Numbered from the stretch's first letter, positions 22,775 to 31,357 are shown. The stretch is 64,000 nt of DNA from Micromonospora echinaurantiaca (GCF_900090235.1 NZ_LT607750.1:2492501-2556500); one strand, 5' to 3'. Numbers and translations are program-made. The notes: generated by a model not told the origin, from the letters alone.

Positions 22775-23425
22775 TCAGGGCGTGGCTACGGCGGCCCGGG
22801 ACCGGTCGGCGGCGATGCGTACCGCCAGGCCGCCCAGCACGGTGCCCATCACCCAGCGCTGGATTCGCAGCCACAGCGGCCGGCGGGCGAAGAACCCGGC
22901 GAGCGTGCCGGCGCCGAGCACGATCAGCGCGTTGACGGTCAGCGCGACGGTGATCTGGGTCAGGCCGAGCAGCAGGCTCTGTGCCGCGACGTGCCCCCGC
23001 TGCGGGTCGACGAACTGCGGCAGCAGCGACACGTAGAGGATCGCGATCTTCGGGTTGAGCAGGTTGGTGACCAGCCCCATGGTGAACAGCCGCCGGGGCC
23101 GGTCCGGCGGCAGCGGCGCCGGGTTGAACGGCGACCGCCCACCGGGGCGCAGCGTGCGCCAGGCCAGCCAGAACAGGTACGCCGCGCCGGCCAGCTTCAC
23201 CGCCGTGTACAGCGCCGGCACCAGGACGAAGATGGTGGCCAGGCCGGCCACCGCGGCGGCGAGGTAGACCGCGAAGCCGGCGGCGACGCCGAGCAGCGAG
23301 ATCAACCCGGCCCGGCGGCCCTGGGTCACCGAACGGGACACCAGGTACACCATGTTCGGCCCGGGCGTGAGGACCAGCCCCAGCGCGACCAGCCCGATAC
23401 CCACCACCGCGCCCGTACCGACCAT
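22775..23425 (-). CDS. LysE/RhtB family amino-acid exporter
   Basis: 216 residues from ATG 23425, seven bases after GGGGGG; two GTG codons just upstream are alternatives. Six hydrophobic segments, the family's P-G-P-N loop after the first (LTPGPNMVYLVSRS), G-R-R-A-G between the first two, and N-P-K in the fourth region (TNLLNPKIAILYVSLLPQFV). These are the diagnostic features of LysE-type exporters of amino acids and homoserine-lactone-like molecules. It converges on the SDR gene and is divergent from a GNAT gene. Substrate unknown. Confidence 0.9.
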   Translation of the reverse strand: MVGTGAVVGIGLVALGLVLTPGPNMVYLVSRSVTQGRRAGLISLLGVAAGFAVYLAAAVAGLATIFVLVPALYTAVKLAGAAYLFWLAWRTLRPGGRSPFNPAPLPPDRPRRLFTMGLVTNLLNPKIAILYVSLLPQFVDPQRGHVAAQSLLLGLTQITVALTVNALIVLGAGTLAGFFARRPLWLRIQRWVMGTVLGGLAVRIAADRSRAAVATP

Positions 23426-23589
23426 CACCACACCCCCCGTTCGCCCGGATCGACCCTATGTCCGAGGGACCGGTCGGCCGAGTGCCACCTGGGATCCGGT
23501 GGCTTGAACCGGGTCACCGGGTGCGGAACCGGGCGACCGGCGGGTGCCCCGGGCCGGCCGGCACGGGTGCCGGTGGGCAGACTGGGCCG

Positions 23590-24147
23590 GTGACGATCAC
23601 GCTCCACGCGCCGGCGTCTCCGGCCGCACCCGAACTCGTCCTGCGCCCCTGGCGGGCCGAGGACGCCGACGCGCTGGTCGACGTCTACCGGGACCCGGTG
23701 CTGCGCCAATGGACGACGGTCCCGGTGTCCAGCCACGCCGAGGCGCGCCGGTGGCTCGCCGACGTCCGGGAGGGCTGGGACAGCGGCCACCGGTGCACCT
23801 TCGCGGTGCTGGAGCCGCTGCCCGACGGCGACCGGCTGGTGGCCAACGTGGTGGTCAAGCGGCTCGCGCCGGGGCGGGAGCACGCCGAGGTCGGCTACTG
23901 GACGGCCGCCGCGGCCCGGGGGCGGGGGATCGCCCCGCGCGCCCTGGAGGCGGTGACCCGGTGGGCGTTCGACCGGTTCGCCGCCGCCGGTCTGACCCGG
24001 CTGGACCTGCTGCACCAGGTGGACAACCCGGCGTCGTGCCGGGTGGCGGAGAAGACCGGCTACCGGTTCCAGGAGGTGCTGCCGGCCCGGCCGCCGTTCC
24101 CGCGCGACGGGCACCGGCACGCCCGGTGGGCCGGGTCACCGGCCTGA
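23590..24147 (+). CDS. GNAT family N-acetyltransferase (RimJ/RimL-like)
   Basis: 185 residues from GTG 23590; the frame is open for 44 codons upstream without family similarity. The acetyl-CoA-binding motif is A-R-G-R-G-I-A (near residue 115), preceded by A-E-V-G-Y-W and followed by W-A-F-D and the N-P-A-S-C-R-V-A-E-K-T-G-Y element typical of the RimJ/RimL branch. It starts with L-x-L-R-P-W-R-A-E-D, also typical. Acceptor unknown: either a protein N-terminus or a small molecule. Cytosolic, apparently monocistronic. Confidence 0.88.
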   Translation: MTITLHAPASPAAPELVLRPWRAEDADALVDVYRDPVLRQWTTVPVSSHAEARRWLADVREGWDSGHRCTFAVLEPLPDGDRLVANVVVKRLAPGREHAEVGYWTAAAARGRGIAPRALEAVTRWAFDRFAAAGLTRLDLLHQVDNPASCRVAEKTGYRFQEVLPARPPFPRDGHRHARWAGSPA

Positions 24148-24226
24148 CAGTGCCGGGAATGCCGGCTCCGCCCGATACGCTGCGCCCTCCGACGACCGCG
24201 ATACGGTGGGCTGCGGGAGGTGGCGG

Positions 24227-24706
24227 GTGAACGGCTGGGAAGCGAGCGTCGAGGCACAGATCCGATCCGCCCAGGAGCGGGGCGAGTTCGACAACCTGCC
24301 CGGCATGGGCAAACCGATCCCCGGCCGCAACCTGCCCTACGACGAGTCCTGGTGGATCAAGAGCTTCCTGGAGCGGGAGGCGCTCCCCAGCGACCTGCTG
24401 CTGCCCACCCCGCTGCAACTGCGCCGCAAGGTCGAACAGGTGCCCGACGAGGTGCGGGACCTGCCGACCGAGGAGGCGGTGCGGGCGTACGTGGCCGACC
24501 TGAACGCCGAAATCATCGCCTGGCTGCGCTACCCGGAGGGGCCGCGGGTGGTGATCCGCCCGGTGAACGCCGACGACGTGGTCCGCCGCTGGCGTGCGGA
24601 GCACCGACCGGCCGCCACCACGCCCGCCGCGCCGGCCTCCGAACCGGCCACCGCCCGGCGCACCCGCCGCGGTTGGTGGCTGCCCTGGCGCCGCCGGGCC
24701 GCGTAG
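24227..24706 (+). CDS. DUF1992 (DnaJC28-like) protein
   Basis: 159 residues from GTG 24227, eight bases after GGGAGG. The N-terminal 70 residues match DUF1992 closely: W-E-A-S-V-E-A-Q-I-R-S-A-Q-E-R-G-E-F-D-N-L-P-G-M-G-K-P-I. This region corresponds to the conserved domain of eukaryotic DNAJC28, but no J-domain is present here. The last 40 residues are Pro/Ala-rich and then strongly basic (R-R-T-R-R-G-W-W-L-P-W-R-R-R). Function of the family is not established. Confidence 0.88.
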   Translation: MNGWEASVEAQIRSAQERGEFDNLPGMGKPIPGRNLPYDESWWIKSFLEREALPSDLLLPTPLQLRRKVEQVPDEVRDLPTEEAVRAYVADLNAEIIAWLRYPEGPRVVIRPVNADDVVRRWRAEHRPAATTPAAPASEPATARRTRRGWWLPWRRRAA

Positions 24707-24727
24707 CCCCGCCCGGGTGGGTGGAGA

Positions 24728-25294
24728 TCAGTCCAGCGCGGCCCGCCAGGTCCAGGACGTCCGCCGGGGCCGTCCCGGCAGTTCACCCCGGCCGGTGAGC
24801 CAGAGCAGCACCGCCGCCGGGGGCCCGTCCGGGGCGTCCGGGAACAGCCGACCGACCACCGCGGCGCTGAGGTCGTCCGGCGGCTGCCACGGCACCCCCA
24901 GCCCGCCGGTGATGTCGTAGGTGTGCAGCAGCGTCTCGGCCACGCCCATGGCCGCGAACCCCGGCGGGTCGCACGGCCCGTAGTGCCAGGCCCGGCTCTG
25001 CGGCGCGGCGGCGTCGACCGCGGCGCGCAGCAGGCCCCCGCACGCGGTGACCACCCGCAGCACCTCCCGGGGCGGGGCGGTGGGCGCCACGACGAGGTCG
25101 AACGGCAGGTAGCCGGTCTCCGGCCGGCCCGCCACCTGGCCAGCGTAGGCCAGCAGGTCGTGCGCCACGTGCGCGGCCGTGGTCCAGCAACTCCACGTCA
25201 GGTCGCCGGCCGGCACCCGCCAGTCCCGCTCGTCGTACGGAGCCAGGACGGCGGTCATCACGGCCACCGCGCGCTGCACGTCGGCCCCGGTCAT
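24728..25294 (-). CDS. Maleylpyruvate-isomerase N-terminal (DinB-fold) family protein
   Basis: 188 residues from ATG 25294, best placed relative to a GGGGG; ATG 25300 is in frame. The pattern (D-L-T-W-S-C-W-T-T-A-A-H-V-A-H-D-L-L-A-Y-A at about 33-53, later V-A-E-T-L-L-H-T-Y-D-I) fits the mycothiol-dependent/maleylpyruvate-isomerase DinB superfamily. Histidines at both helices could make the metal site. Such proteins are abundant in mycothiol-producing actinomycetes and most have no known substrate. It converges with DUF1992 and its start is about 35 bases from the stop side of the response-regulator terminator. Confidence 0.7.
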   Translation of the reverse strand: MTGADVQRAVAVMTAVLAPYDERDWRVPAGDLTWSCWTTAAHVAHDLLAYAGQVAGRPETGYLPFDLVVAPTAPPREVLRVVTACGGLLRAAVDAAAPQSRAWHYGPCDPPGFAAMGVAETLLHTYDITGGLGVPWQPPDDLSAAVVGRLFPDAPDGPPAAVLLWLTGRGELPGRPRRTSWTWRAALD

Positions 25295-25343
25295 CGGCAT
25301 CCCCCGACGGTGCCAGCGGTGACCGCCCGGCACAACCGGGAAA

Positions 25344-25367
25344 GCTCCTCAGCCGTACGGCTGGAGC
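25344..25367 (-). terminator. Hairpin after the two-component operon
   Basis: On the minus strand GCTCC-AGCCG pairs with CGGCT-GA-GGAGC (two-base bulge), followed by CTTTCCC. It starts just after the response regulator stop at 25371 and looks like its terminator. Confidence 0.5.
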
Positions 25368-25370
25368 CCC

Positions 25371-26042
25371 TCAGTCGTCGCCCGCGTCGTGGGCCAGCAG
25401 CGCCAACTGGATCCGGTTGGTCATGTCCAGCCGGGTCAACGCGCTGGAGAGGTGTGCCTTCACGCTGCCCACCGACAGGAACAGCCGGCCGGCGATGTCG
25501 GCGTTGGACAGACCCTCCGCCACCGCCCGCGCCACCTGCCGCTCGCGTTCGGTGAGCAGGGCGAACCGGTCCCGGGCGCGGCGCCGCCGTTCGTCGACCG
25601 GGTCGGCACCGCCGGCGACCCGGTCGATCAGCGCGCGCGCCACCGTGGGCGAGAGCACCGGCTCCCCGGCGGCGGCCCGGTGCACGGCGTCGACGATCCG
25701 CTCCGGCGGCGTGTGCTTGACCAGGAACCCGGCCGCGCCGGCCCGCAGCGCCTCCAGCACGGTGGCGTCGGCGTCGAAGGTGGTCAGCACGATGACCGCG
25801 GGCCGGTGCCCGCCGCGGGCACCGAGGTTCCGGGTCGCCGCGATCCCGTCCAGCACCGGCATGCGGACGTCCATCAGCACCACGTCCGGCCGCAGCCGGG
25901 CCACCGCGTCGGCGACGTCCGCGCCGTCCGCGGCCTCACCGACCACGTCCAGGTCCGGTGCGCCGCCGAGCATCAGGCGCAGCCCGGTACGCACCAGCGC
26001 GTCGTCGTCGACGAGCAGGACACGGATCCGGTCCGCTGTCAC
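25371..26042 (-). CDS. LuxR-type (NarL/FixJ) response regulator
   Basis: 223 residues from GTG 26042, overlapping the kinase stop by four bases. Receiver domain with acidic pocket D12-D13, phosphoacceptor D58 in VVLMDVRMP, and a lysine in FLVKHTPPE. C-terminal LuxR helix-turn-helix begins L-T-E-R-E-R-Q-V-A-R-A-V-A-E-G-L-S-N-A-D-I-A with S-V-G-S-V-K-A-H-L. The pair with the overlapping histidine kinase is a complete phosphorelay; its targets are not evident from the flanking genes. Confidence 0.94.
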   Translation of the reverse strand: MTADRIRVLLVDDDALVRTGLRLMLGGAPDLDVVGEAADGADVADAVARLRPDVVLMDVRMPVLDGIAATRNLGARGGHRPAVIVLTTFDADATVLEALRAGAAGFLVKHTPPERIVDAVHRAAAGEPVLSPTVARALIDRVAGGADPVDERRRRARDRFALLTERERQVARAVAEGLSNADIAGRLFLSVGSVKAHLSSALTRLDMTNRIQLALLAHDAGDD

Positions 26043-27304
26043 GTCGGCCAGGATAGCCGGGTGGTCAGCCGGAACGACCCGTCGGCGACGCCGTGCTCGA
26101 TGGTGCCCCCGTCGAGGGCCACCCGCTCGGCGAGGCCGGTCAGCCCCGCACCCGCGCCGGGCAGGTCGCCGGTGGGCGTGACCGGCAGGGGATTGCTGAC
26201 CGACGCGACCACGCCGGTGACCGGGCCGGCGTCCACCCGGACCGCTACCTGGGCGCCCGGCGCGTGTTTGCGGGCGTTGGTCAGTCCCTCCTGGACGGTG
26301 CGGTAGACGGTGCGCTGGGTGGCCGGGCGCAACGCCTCGGCGGCGCCCGGGGCGCACTCCATCTCGAAGCTCACCCGCTGCCCGGCGGCCCGTGCCTCGG
26401 CCACCAGCCGGGGGATGTCGGCCAGCCGCGGCTGCGGCGCCACCCGTTCCCGGCCGTCGCCGCCGTCGGTGCGCAGCACCGCGAGCACCTCGCCCAGCTC
26501 GTCCAACGCCCGCACGGCCGCGTCCCGGATCACCTCGACCGCCTGGCCGATCTCGGCGGCGTCCAGTGGCCGCCCGACGCCGGCCTCGGCCTGCGCCGTG
26601 CGGTACGCCAGACCGCCCGCGTGCACCGACAGCAGCGAGATCCGGTGCGCCAGCACGTCGTGCATCTCCCGGGCGATGCGTTCGCGCTCGCCACGCCGGG
26701 CGTCGGCGAGCCGGCGGCGGTGCTCCTGCCGCTCCCGCTCGGCGTCGCGGCGCAGGCTGGCGATGAGCTGCCGGCGGGCCCGGGTGGCCATGCCCCAACC
26801 GAGCGGCACCAGGTACATCATGCCGACGATCGCCACGGAGGCGAACACGCCGGTGCCGGGGGCGGGGTGCGCCGCCCCGAAGATCACCGCCGGCACCAGG
26901 TAGCCGGCGGTGGCCAGGGTGGCGGGCAGCCAGTCCCGGCGCACCGCCACGGTCAGCACCGCCACCATCGTGGCGCCCACCGCGGTGCCGGCCACGTACA
27001 GCGCCGGCACCAGCGCTACGGCCAGCGCGATCGGGAAGCGGCGCCGCCACCACAGGGCCAGGCAGGCGGCCGCGCCGACCCACGGGTCGGCGGCGAGCAT
27101 CCAGGCCGGGACCGCCTCGGCGTAGTAGGGCGGGTCCTCGCTCCACACCGACAGCCCGACCAGCGCCGCCGCCGCGAACAGCGACGCGTCCACCACCCAG
27201 TCCCGGACCGTACGCCGCTGCGGCGCCCCGGCGGCGTCGAGGGCGGCCAGCTCACCGGGAAGCAGCCAGCGCGGCGAGGTACGGCCGGTGCGGGGCGCGC
27301 TCAT
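26039..27304 (-). CDS. Sensor histidine kinase (HisKA_3 type)
   Basis: 421 residues. Four to five hydrophobic segments (about 40-170) with only short loops, so signals are probably sensed within the membrane. A short coiled linker leads to the dimerisation helix with phosphoacceptor H215 in AREMHDVLAHRISLLS. The ATPase domain retains an N-box (VQEGLTNARKHAPGA). The usual D-x-G-x-G box is weak: the position reads S-V-S-N-P-L, although G-A-G-L-T-G-L follows. That divergence occurs in several actinobacterial NarX-like kinases. It transcribes into the response regulator with a GTGA overlap and is divergent from ydbS-like genes. Confidence 0.9.
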   Translation of the reverse strand: MSAPRTGRTSPRWLLPGELAALDAAGAPQRRTVRDWVVDASLFAAAALVGLSVWSEDPPYYAEAVPAWMLAADPWVGAAACLALWWRRRFPIALAVALVPALYVAGTAVGATMVAVLTVAVRRDWLPATLATAGYLVPAVIFGAAHPAPGTGVFASVAIVGMMYLVPLGWGMATRARRQLIASLRRDAERERQEHRRRLADARRGERERIAREMHDVLAHRISLLSVHAGGLAYRTAQAEAGVGRPLDAAEIGQAVEVIRDAAVRALDELGEVLAVLRTDGGDGRERVAPQPRLADIPRLVAEARAAGQRVSFEMECAPGAAEALRPATQRTVYRTVQEGLTNARKHAPGAQVAVRVDAGPVTGVVASVSNPLPVTPTGDLPGAGAGLTGLAERVALDGGTIEHGVADGSFRLTTRLSWPT

Positions 27305-27429
27305 GAGGTGAGCGTAGAAAGACGGCGCCGGCCGGGCGGCTGTCCATCGGCCACCATTTCTGGCCGACCGGCCACCGATCTGGCCCGTCGGCAGGTGCTG
27401 GGGCCGGCGCCGGCCCGCACGATGGGCCG

Positions 27430-27927
27430 ATGACGGGATCGACGGTACGGCTGCGCCCGCCCCGCCACCGGGTCGAGCGGCGGGCGGTCGGGTGGTGGAC
27501 GGTGCGCGCGGTGCTCGGCGCGGCGCCGGTGCTGGCCGCGCTGACGGCGACGTACACGCTGGCCGGCTCGACCCGGCCGTGGTCGGGTGCGGCGCTGGTC
27601 GTGGCGGTGGTGGCGGCGGCCGGGTACGCGGCGGTGGTGCCCTCCTGGCGGTACGCGGTGCACCGGTGGGAGACCACCACCCAGGCGGTGTACGCGTCCT
27701 CCGGGTGGTTCGTGCGGGAGTGGCGGGTCGCCCCGATGTCCCGGATCCAGACCGTCGACCGGGTACGCGGGCCGTTGCAGCAGCTGTTCGGGCTGGCCAC
27801 GGTGACCGTGACGACTGCCTCCGCGCACGGCCCGGTACGGCTGGTGGGGCTGGACGCCGAGGTGGCCGCGCGGACCGCTGAACAGCTCACCGAGTTGGTG
27901 CGGCAGACGCCGGGGGACGCGACATGA
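27430..27927 (+). CDS. Bacterial PH-domain membrane protein (YdbS-like)
   Basis: 165 residues. Two membrane segments (about 25-45, 55-72) are followed by a bPH2 (DUF304) domain: W-R-Y-A-V-H-R-W-E, A-V-Y-A-S-S-G-W-F-V-R-E-W-R-V-A-P-M-S-R-I-Q-T-V-D, then G-P-L-Q-Q-L-F-G-L-A-T-V. Length and layout match YdbS, which pairs with YdbT in Bacillus. The next gene overlaps by four bases and encodes the YdbT-like partner. YdbST-type pairs have been linked to membrane-targeting antimicrobial resistance and to anionic lipids; the molecular activity is unknown. Confidence 0.88.
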   Translation: MTGSTVRLRPPRHRVERRAVGWWTVRAVLGAAPVLAALTATYTLAGSTRPWSGAALVVAVVAAAGYAAVVPSWRYAVHRWETTTQAVYASSGWFVREWRVAPMSRIQTVDRVRGPLQQLFGLATVTVTTASAHGPVRLVGLDAEVAARTAEQLTELVRQTPGDAT

Positions 27928-29507
27928 GCGGGTGGCACCGGCTGGACGTGCGGATGGTGTGGGTGGACGTGGTCCGCAGCCTGCTCTCGCTCGCACCGAC
28001 CGGCCTGGCGGTGGGGGTGTTCCGGGTCGAGGCTCGGCTGTCCACGCTCTGGCCGGTGCTCGCGGTCGCCGTGGTCGGCCTCGCCCGGGCCGGGCACGAC
28101 CTGCTCCGCTGGGCGAAGACCCGGTACCGGGTGACCGGGGAGCGGGTCGAGCTGCGTACCGGCCTGCTGGTGCGGGCCCACCGGTCGGTGCGTCGGGACC
28201 GGATCCGCAGCGTGACCGCGACGGCGTTGCTGCGGCACCGGCTGGCCGGGTTGCGGGTGGTGACGGTCGGCGCCGGGCTGCCCGGCAGCGAAGGGGAGGC
28301 GGCGCTGCGGCTGGACGCGGTCTCCGTCCGCACCGCCGAACGGCTGCGCCGGGACCTGCTCGGCGGCCACCCGAACACGCCGGCTGGCGACCCCGCGCCG
28401 GCGGAAGCCGTTGGCGCGAAGGGCCGCGGCGGGGCCGGGTCGGTTCGGAGCGGGGGAGCGGTCACCGGCGACGCCCGGCTCCTCGCCCGCATCCGCTGGT
28501 CCTGGCTGGTGCACAACGTGGTCAACGTCTGGGCGTTCGTGATGGCGGCCGGCCTGCTCTGGGGCGCGTACTGGACGGCCGAGTCGTTCGGGTTCGACGC
28601 TGCCGCCGCGGTCGCCGGGCTGCTGGACTGGCGCGCGCTCGGGGTCGGCCGGTCCGTCCTGGTCGCCGTCGCCGCCGCGGGTGTGCTCGGGGTGGCCGGC
28701 ATGGCGGTGGCGTTCGTCGCCGAGTTCTGGGACTTCCGGCTGACCCGGGTGACCACGGCGGCCGGCAGCGTGCTGCGTACCACCCAGGGGTTGTTCAAGA
28801 CCCGCGAGGTCGACCGGGACGACGACCGGCTGCGCGGCGTGGAGATCTCCGAGCCGGTGCTGTGGCGCTGGATGGGCACGGCGGACACCAACGTCATCTC
28901 CACCGGCCTGACGATGTGGAGCATGACTCCGGCCACCACCGTCCTGCCCCGCGGCCCGGTCCGGGTGGCCCGCTCGGTGGCCGCCGCGGTGCTGGCCGCG
29001 GACCCGAATCCGTTCGCGGCGCCGCTGGCCCGGCACCCGCGGGCCGCCCTGCGCCGCCGGCTGGGCTGGGCGGTGCTGGTCGGGGCGGTGCTCACCGGGG
29101 CGCTCGCCGGGCTGGGCGCCGTCCTCGATCTGCCCCGGTCGTGGCTGGCCGGGCCGGCGTCGGCGCCGTTGCTGGCGGGGGCCGCGCTGGTGGCGTACCG
29201 GGCGCTCGGGCACGCCACGGTCGGCGGCTACCTGGTGCTCCGGTCGGGGCTGGTCAGCCGGTCCACGGCGGCGGTGCGCGGCGGCGCGGTGATCGGCTGG
29301 CGGGTGCGGCAGAGCCTGCTGCAGCGCCGGCTCGGCCTGGCCACGCTGATCGCCACCACGGCCGCCGGGCATGGCCGGTACGCGGCGGTCGACCTCGCCG
29401 CCGGCGACGCGGTCGACCTGGCCGAGCGGACGCTGCCCGGCCTGCTCGCCCCGTTCGGCACCGCACCGCCGGATCACCACCCGTCGTCGCCCCGGCAGCT
29501 CGCCTGA
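27924..29507 (+). CDS. Bacterial PH-domain membrane protein with repeated bPH2 units (YdbT-like)
   Basis: 527 residues from ATG 27924 (ATGA overlap with the YdbS-like gene). At least three bPH2 repeats can be recognised: the first around T-R-Y-R-V-T-G-E-R-V-E-L-R-T-G-L with R-R-D-R-I-R-S-V-T, a second around F-R-L-T-R-V-T-T-A-A-G-S-V-L with D-D-D-R-L-R-G-V-E, and a degenerate third near the C-terminus (Y-L-V-L-R-S-G-L-V-S-R-S-T-A-A-V). Paired hydrophobic segments separate the repeats. The two genes almost certainly form one complex in the membrane. Confidence 0.88.
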   Translation: MSGWHRLDVRMVWVDVVRSLLSLAPTGLAVGVFRVEARLSTLWPVLAVAVVGLARAGHDLLRWAKTRYRVTGERVELRTGLLVRAHRSVRRDRIRSVTATALLRHRLAGLRVVTVGAGLPGSEGEAALRLDAVSVRTAERLRRDLLGGHPNTPAGDPAPAEAVGAKGRGGAGSVRSGGAVTGDARLLARIRWSWLVHNVVNVWAFVMAAGLLWGAYWTAESFGFDAAAAVAGLLDWRALGVGRSVLVAVAAAGVLGVAGMAVAFVAEFWDFRLTRVTTAAGSVLRTTQGLFKTREVDRDDDRLRGVEISEPVLWRWMGTADTNVISTGLTMWSMTPATTVLPRGPVRVARSVAAAVLAADPNPFAAPLARHPRAALRRRLGWAVLVGAVLTGALAGLGAVLDLPRSWLAGPASAPLLAGAALVAYRALGHATVGGYLVLRSGLVSRSTAAVRGGAVIGWRVRQSLLQRRLGLATLIATTAAGHGRYAAVDLAAGDAVDLAERTLPGLLAPFGTAPPDHHPSSPRQLA

Positions 29508-29597
29508 GCTGCCCCCGGCTTTGAAGGTTTCGGGCGCTCCCCTCGGCTGACAGCGACGGAAAGTCTCTAACGAAGGTTCAACGATACGGTTCAGGAT

Positions 29598-30806
29598 ATG
29601 AGTGTTGGTATCAAGGACACCGTCCATGTCGTCGACGCCGCAACCGTCATGCGGCTTCTCCCGGCCCGGCCGCGGCTGCTCGCCCTGGGCGAGCCCACCC
29701 ACGGCGAGGACGCGCTGCTCGACCTGCGCAACGATCTCTTCCGGCAACTCGTCGAGCAGGAGGGCTACCGGACCATCGCGATGGAGATCGACTGCCTGAT
29801 GGCCCTGCTCGTGGACGACTACGTCACCTCGGGCAGCGGCACCCTCGACGACGTCATGGAGCGCGGCTTCAGCCACGAGTGGGGCACCTTCCCGGCCAAC
29901 CGCGAGCTGGTGCGCTGGATGCGCGCGTACAACGAGGGGCGGCCCGCGTCCGAGCGGCTGCGCTTCGCCGGGTTCGACGGTCCGCTGGAGATCACCGCCG
30001 CGGCGAGCCCTCGGCAGGCCCTCACCGCGCTGCACGCCTACCTCGCCGCCCGGGTGGACGCCGACCTGCTTCCCTGCACCGACGAGACACTCGACCACCT
30101 GCTCGGCGCCGACGACCGGTGGACCGAGCCCGCCGCGATGATGGACCCGTCCCGGTCGGTGGGGCAGACGCCCGAGGCCAGGCAGTTGCGGTTGCTCGCC
30201 GACGACCTGGTGGCCCTGCTCGAGGCACAGACGCCACACCTGATCACGGCGTCCACCCCGGACGAGTGGGACCGGGCCCGCCTCTACGGCCGGACCGCCA
30301 CCGGGCTGCTGCGCTACCACTTCTGGATGGCCGACCCGTCACCAAGCCGCCTGGCGCGGCTGCTGTACGTGCGGGACTCGATGATGGCCGCCAACCTGCT
30401 CGCCCTCGCCGAGCGGGGCCCGGCGCTGGTGAACGCCCACAACGGGCATCTCCAGCGGGACAAGAGCAGCATGCGGATGGGCGGCCGGCCGCAGGAATGG
30501 TGGAGCGCCGGCGCGATCGTCGACGCCCACCTGGGCGGGGAGTACGCCTTCCTGGCCACGGCCCTCGGCACGATCCGTCACCACGACGTGCAGACCCCAC
30601 CGCCGGACACCGTCGAAGGGCTGCTCTACGCGCTACCGGAGGACCGGTACCTCGTCGACGCCCGCAGGCTGGCCGCCACCGTCGCCGACGCGATGCCCGC
30701 TGCCCGCGTTTCCCCCTGGTTCGGCTACGCCCCGCTGAACCCGGCCCACCTGGCGAGCATCGACGGGATCGTGTTCGTCAAGGACGCCCCACCGAGCCGG
30801 GTGTGA
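29598..30806 (+). CDS. Erythromycin esterase family protein
   Basis: 402 residues from ATG 29598. Family motifs are in the expected order: L-G-E-P-T-H-G-E near residue 31 (catalytic-site histidine and acidic residues), A-M-E-I-D-C, R-F-A-G-F-D-G, and A-H-N-G-H-L-Q-R-D-K in the C-terminal half. EreA/EreB open the macrolide lactone ring, but most chromosomal homologues have no proven antibiotic substrate, so this should be read as an EreA-like hydrolase. No signal peptide. A hairpin overlaps the stop codon, and a SnoaL-like gene follows 77 bases later. Confidence 0.85.
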   Translation: MSVGIKDTVHVVDAATVMRLLPARPRLLALGEPTHGEDALLDLRNDLFRQLVEQEGYRTIAMEIDCLMALLVDDYVTSGSGTLDDVMERGFSHEWGTFPANRELVRWMRAYNEGRPASERLRFAGFDGPLEITAAASPRQALTALHAYLAARVDADLLPCTDETLDHLLGADDRWTEPAAMMDPSRSVGQTPEARQLRLLADDLVALLEAQTPHLITASTPDEWDRARLYGRTATGLLRYHFWMADPSPSRLARLLYVRDSMMAANLLALAERGPALVNAHNGHLQRDKSSMRMGGRPQEWWSAGAIVDAHLGGEYAFLATALGTIRHHDVQTPPPDTVEGLLYALPEDRYLVDARRLAATVADAMPAARVSPWFGYAPLNPAHLASIDGIVFVKDAPPSRV

Positions 30807-30830
30807 CCTCCCCGCCTCCGTCACACCCGG
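30797..30830 (+). terminator. Hairpin overlapping the stop of the erythromycin-esterase-like gene
   Basis: A perfect 10-bp stem (30797-30806 with 30821-30830) and a 14-base loop. The left arm contains the TGA stop. It may be a terminator or an mRNA 3'-end stabiliser. Confidence 0.55.
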
Positions 30831-30840
30831 CGGATAGCGT

Positions 30841-30872
30841 CGCTGGGTCTGCCGTCCCGGGCAGACCCAGCG
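30841..30872 (+). promoter_or_regulatory. Perfect hairpin directly before the ribosome site of the SnoaL-like gene
   Basis: A perfect 13-bp stem (30841-30853 with 30860-30872) with a six-base loop. The ribosome site GAGGGGAG begins at once after the stem, 11 bases from the ATG. This placement suits an mRNA leader structure that protects or gates translation; a plain terminator would have to be for the upstream gene. Confidence 0.55.
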
Positions 30873-30883
30873 AGGGGAGACAC

Positions 30884-31249
30884 ATGTCGCGCAACACCGA
30901 GACCGTCGAGACCTACCTGGACGGCTTCCGGAAGAACGACCACGCGCAGATCCTGTCCTGCCTGACCGACGACATCGAGTGGACGGTCTTCGGCGCCTTC
31001 CACCTGAAGGGCAAGGAGGCGTACGACGCCGCGATCGAGGGGCCGGGGTTCGTGCCGCCGCCCCGACTGGAGGTGGTCCGCATGGTCGAGCAGGGCGACA
31101 CGGTCATGGCGGAGCTCGTCGGTTCGGTGCGGCGCGACACCGGCGAGGAGATGCGGATGTCGATGGCCGAGGTGTTCGTGATGCGCGACGGAAAGATCGC
31201 CGAGCGGCGCGCGTGGGTGATCGAACTGAAGGAGAACGATCACCGCTGA
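30884..31249 (+). CDS. SnoaL-like (NTF2 fold) protein
   Basis: 121 residues from ATG 30884, with GAGGGGAGA upstream. The start T-V-E-T-Y-L-D-G-F-R-K-N-D-H-A-Q-I-L-S-C-L-T-D-D-I-E-W is the classical first half of SnoaL/ketosteroid-isomerase-like folds, followed by G-K-E-A-Y and the C-terminal sheet (A-E-V-F-V-M-R-D-G-K-I). Such stand-alone proteins are isomerases, cyclases or binding proteins; the sequence does not tell which. It lies near an ECF41 sigma gene whose own C-terminus is SnoaL-like, possibly coincidence. Confidence 0.85.
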   Translation: MSRNTETVETYLDGFRKNDHAQILSCLTDDIEWTVFGAFHLKGKEAYDAAIEGPGFVPPPRLEVVRMVEQGDTVMAELVGSVRRDTGEEMRMSMAEVFVMRDGKIAERRAWVIELKENDHR

Positions 31250-31298
31250 CCACCCCGGGCTCCTCCCCGTGACCGGCCCTGCTCGGTAGGTCACCGGG

Positions 31299-31357
31299 CC
31301 CGTGCCGCGCTGTGGCCCGTGCCGCGCTGTGGCCCGTGCCGCGCTGTGGCCCGTGCC
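31299..31357. repeat. 17-bp tandem repeat, 3.5 copies
   Basis: Three identical units of 17 bp (31299-31315, 31316-31332, 31333-31349) and the first eight bases of a fourth lie in tandem, beginning CCCGTGCC and ending CTGTGG. They sit 77-135 bases upstream of the oxidoreductase start codon, where activator sites would lie. Confidence 0.9.

Noticed and set aside
29598..30806. Calling the Ere-like gene a macrolide-resistance determinant
   Set aside because: Family motifs are present, but most chromosomal homologues are not macrolide esterases; the sequence alone cannot support a resistance claim.
31299..31357. 17-bp repeats as a CRISPR array
   Set aside because: Units are contiguous without spacers, too short, and no cas genes are present.
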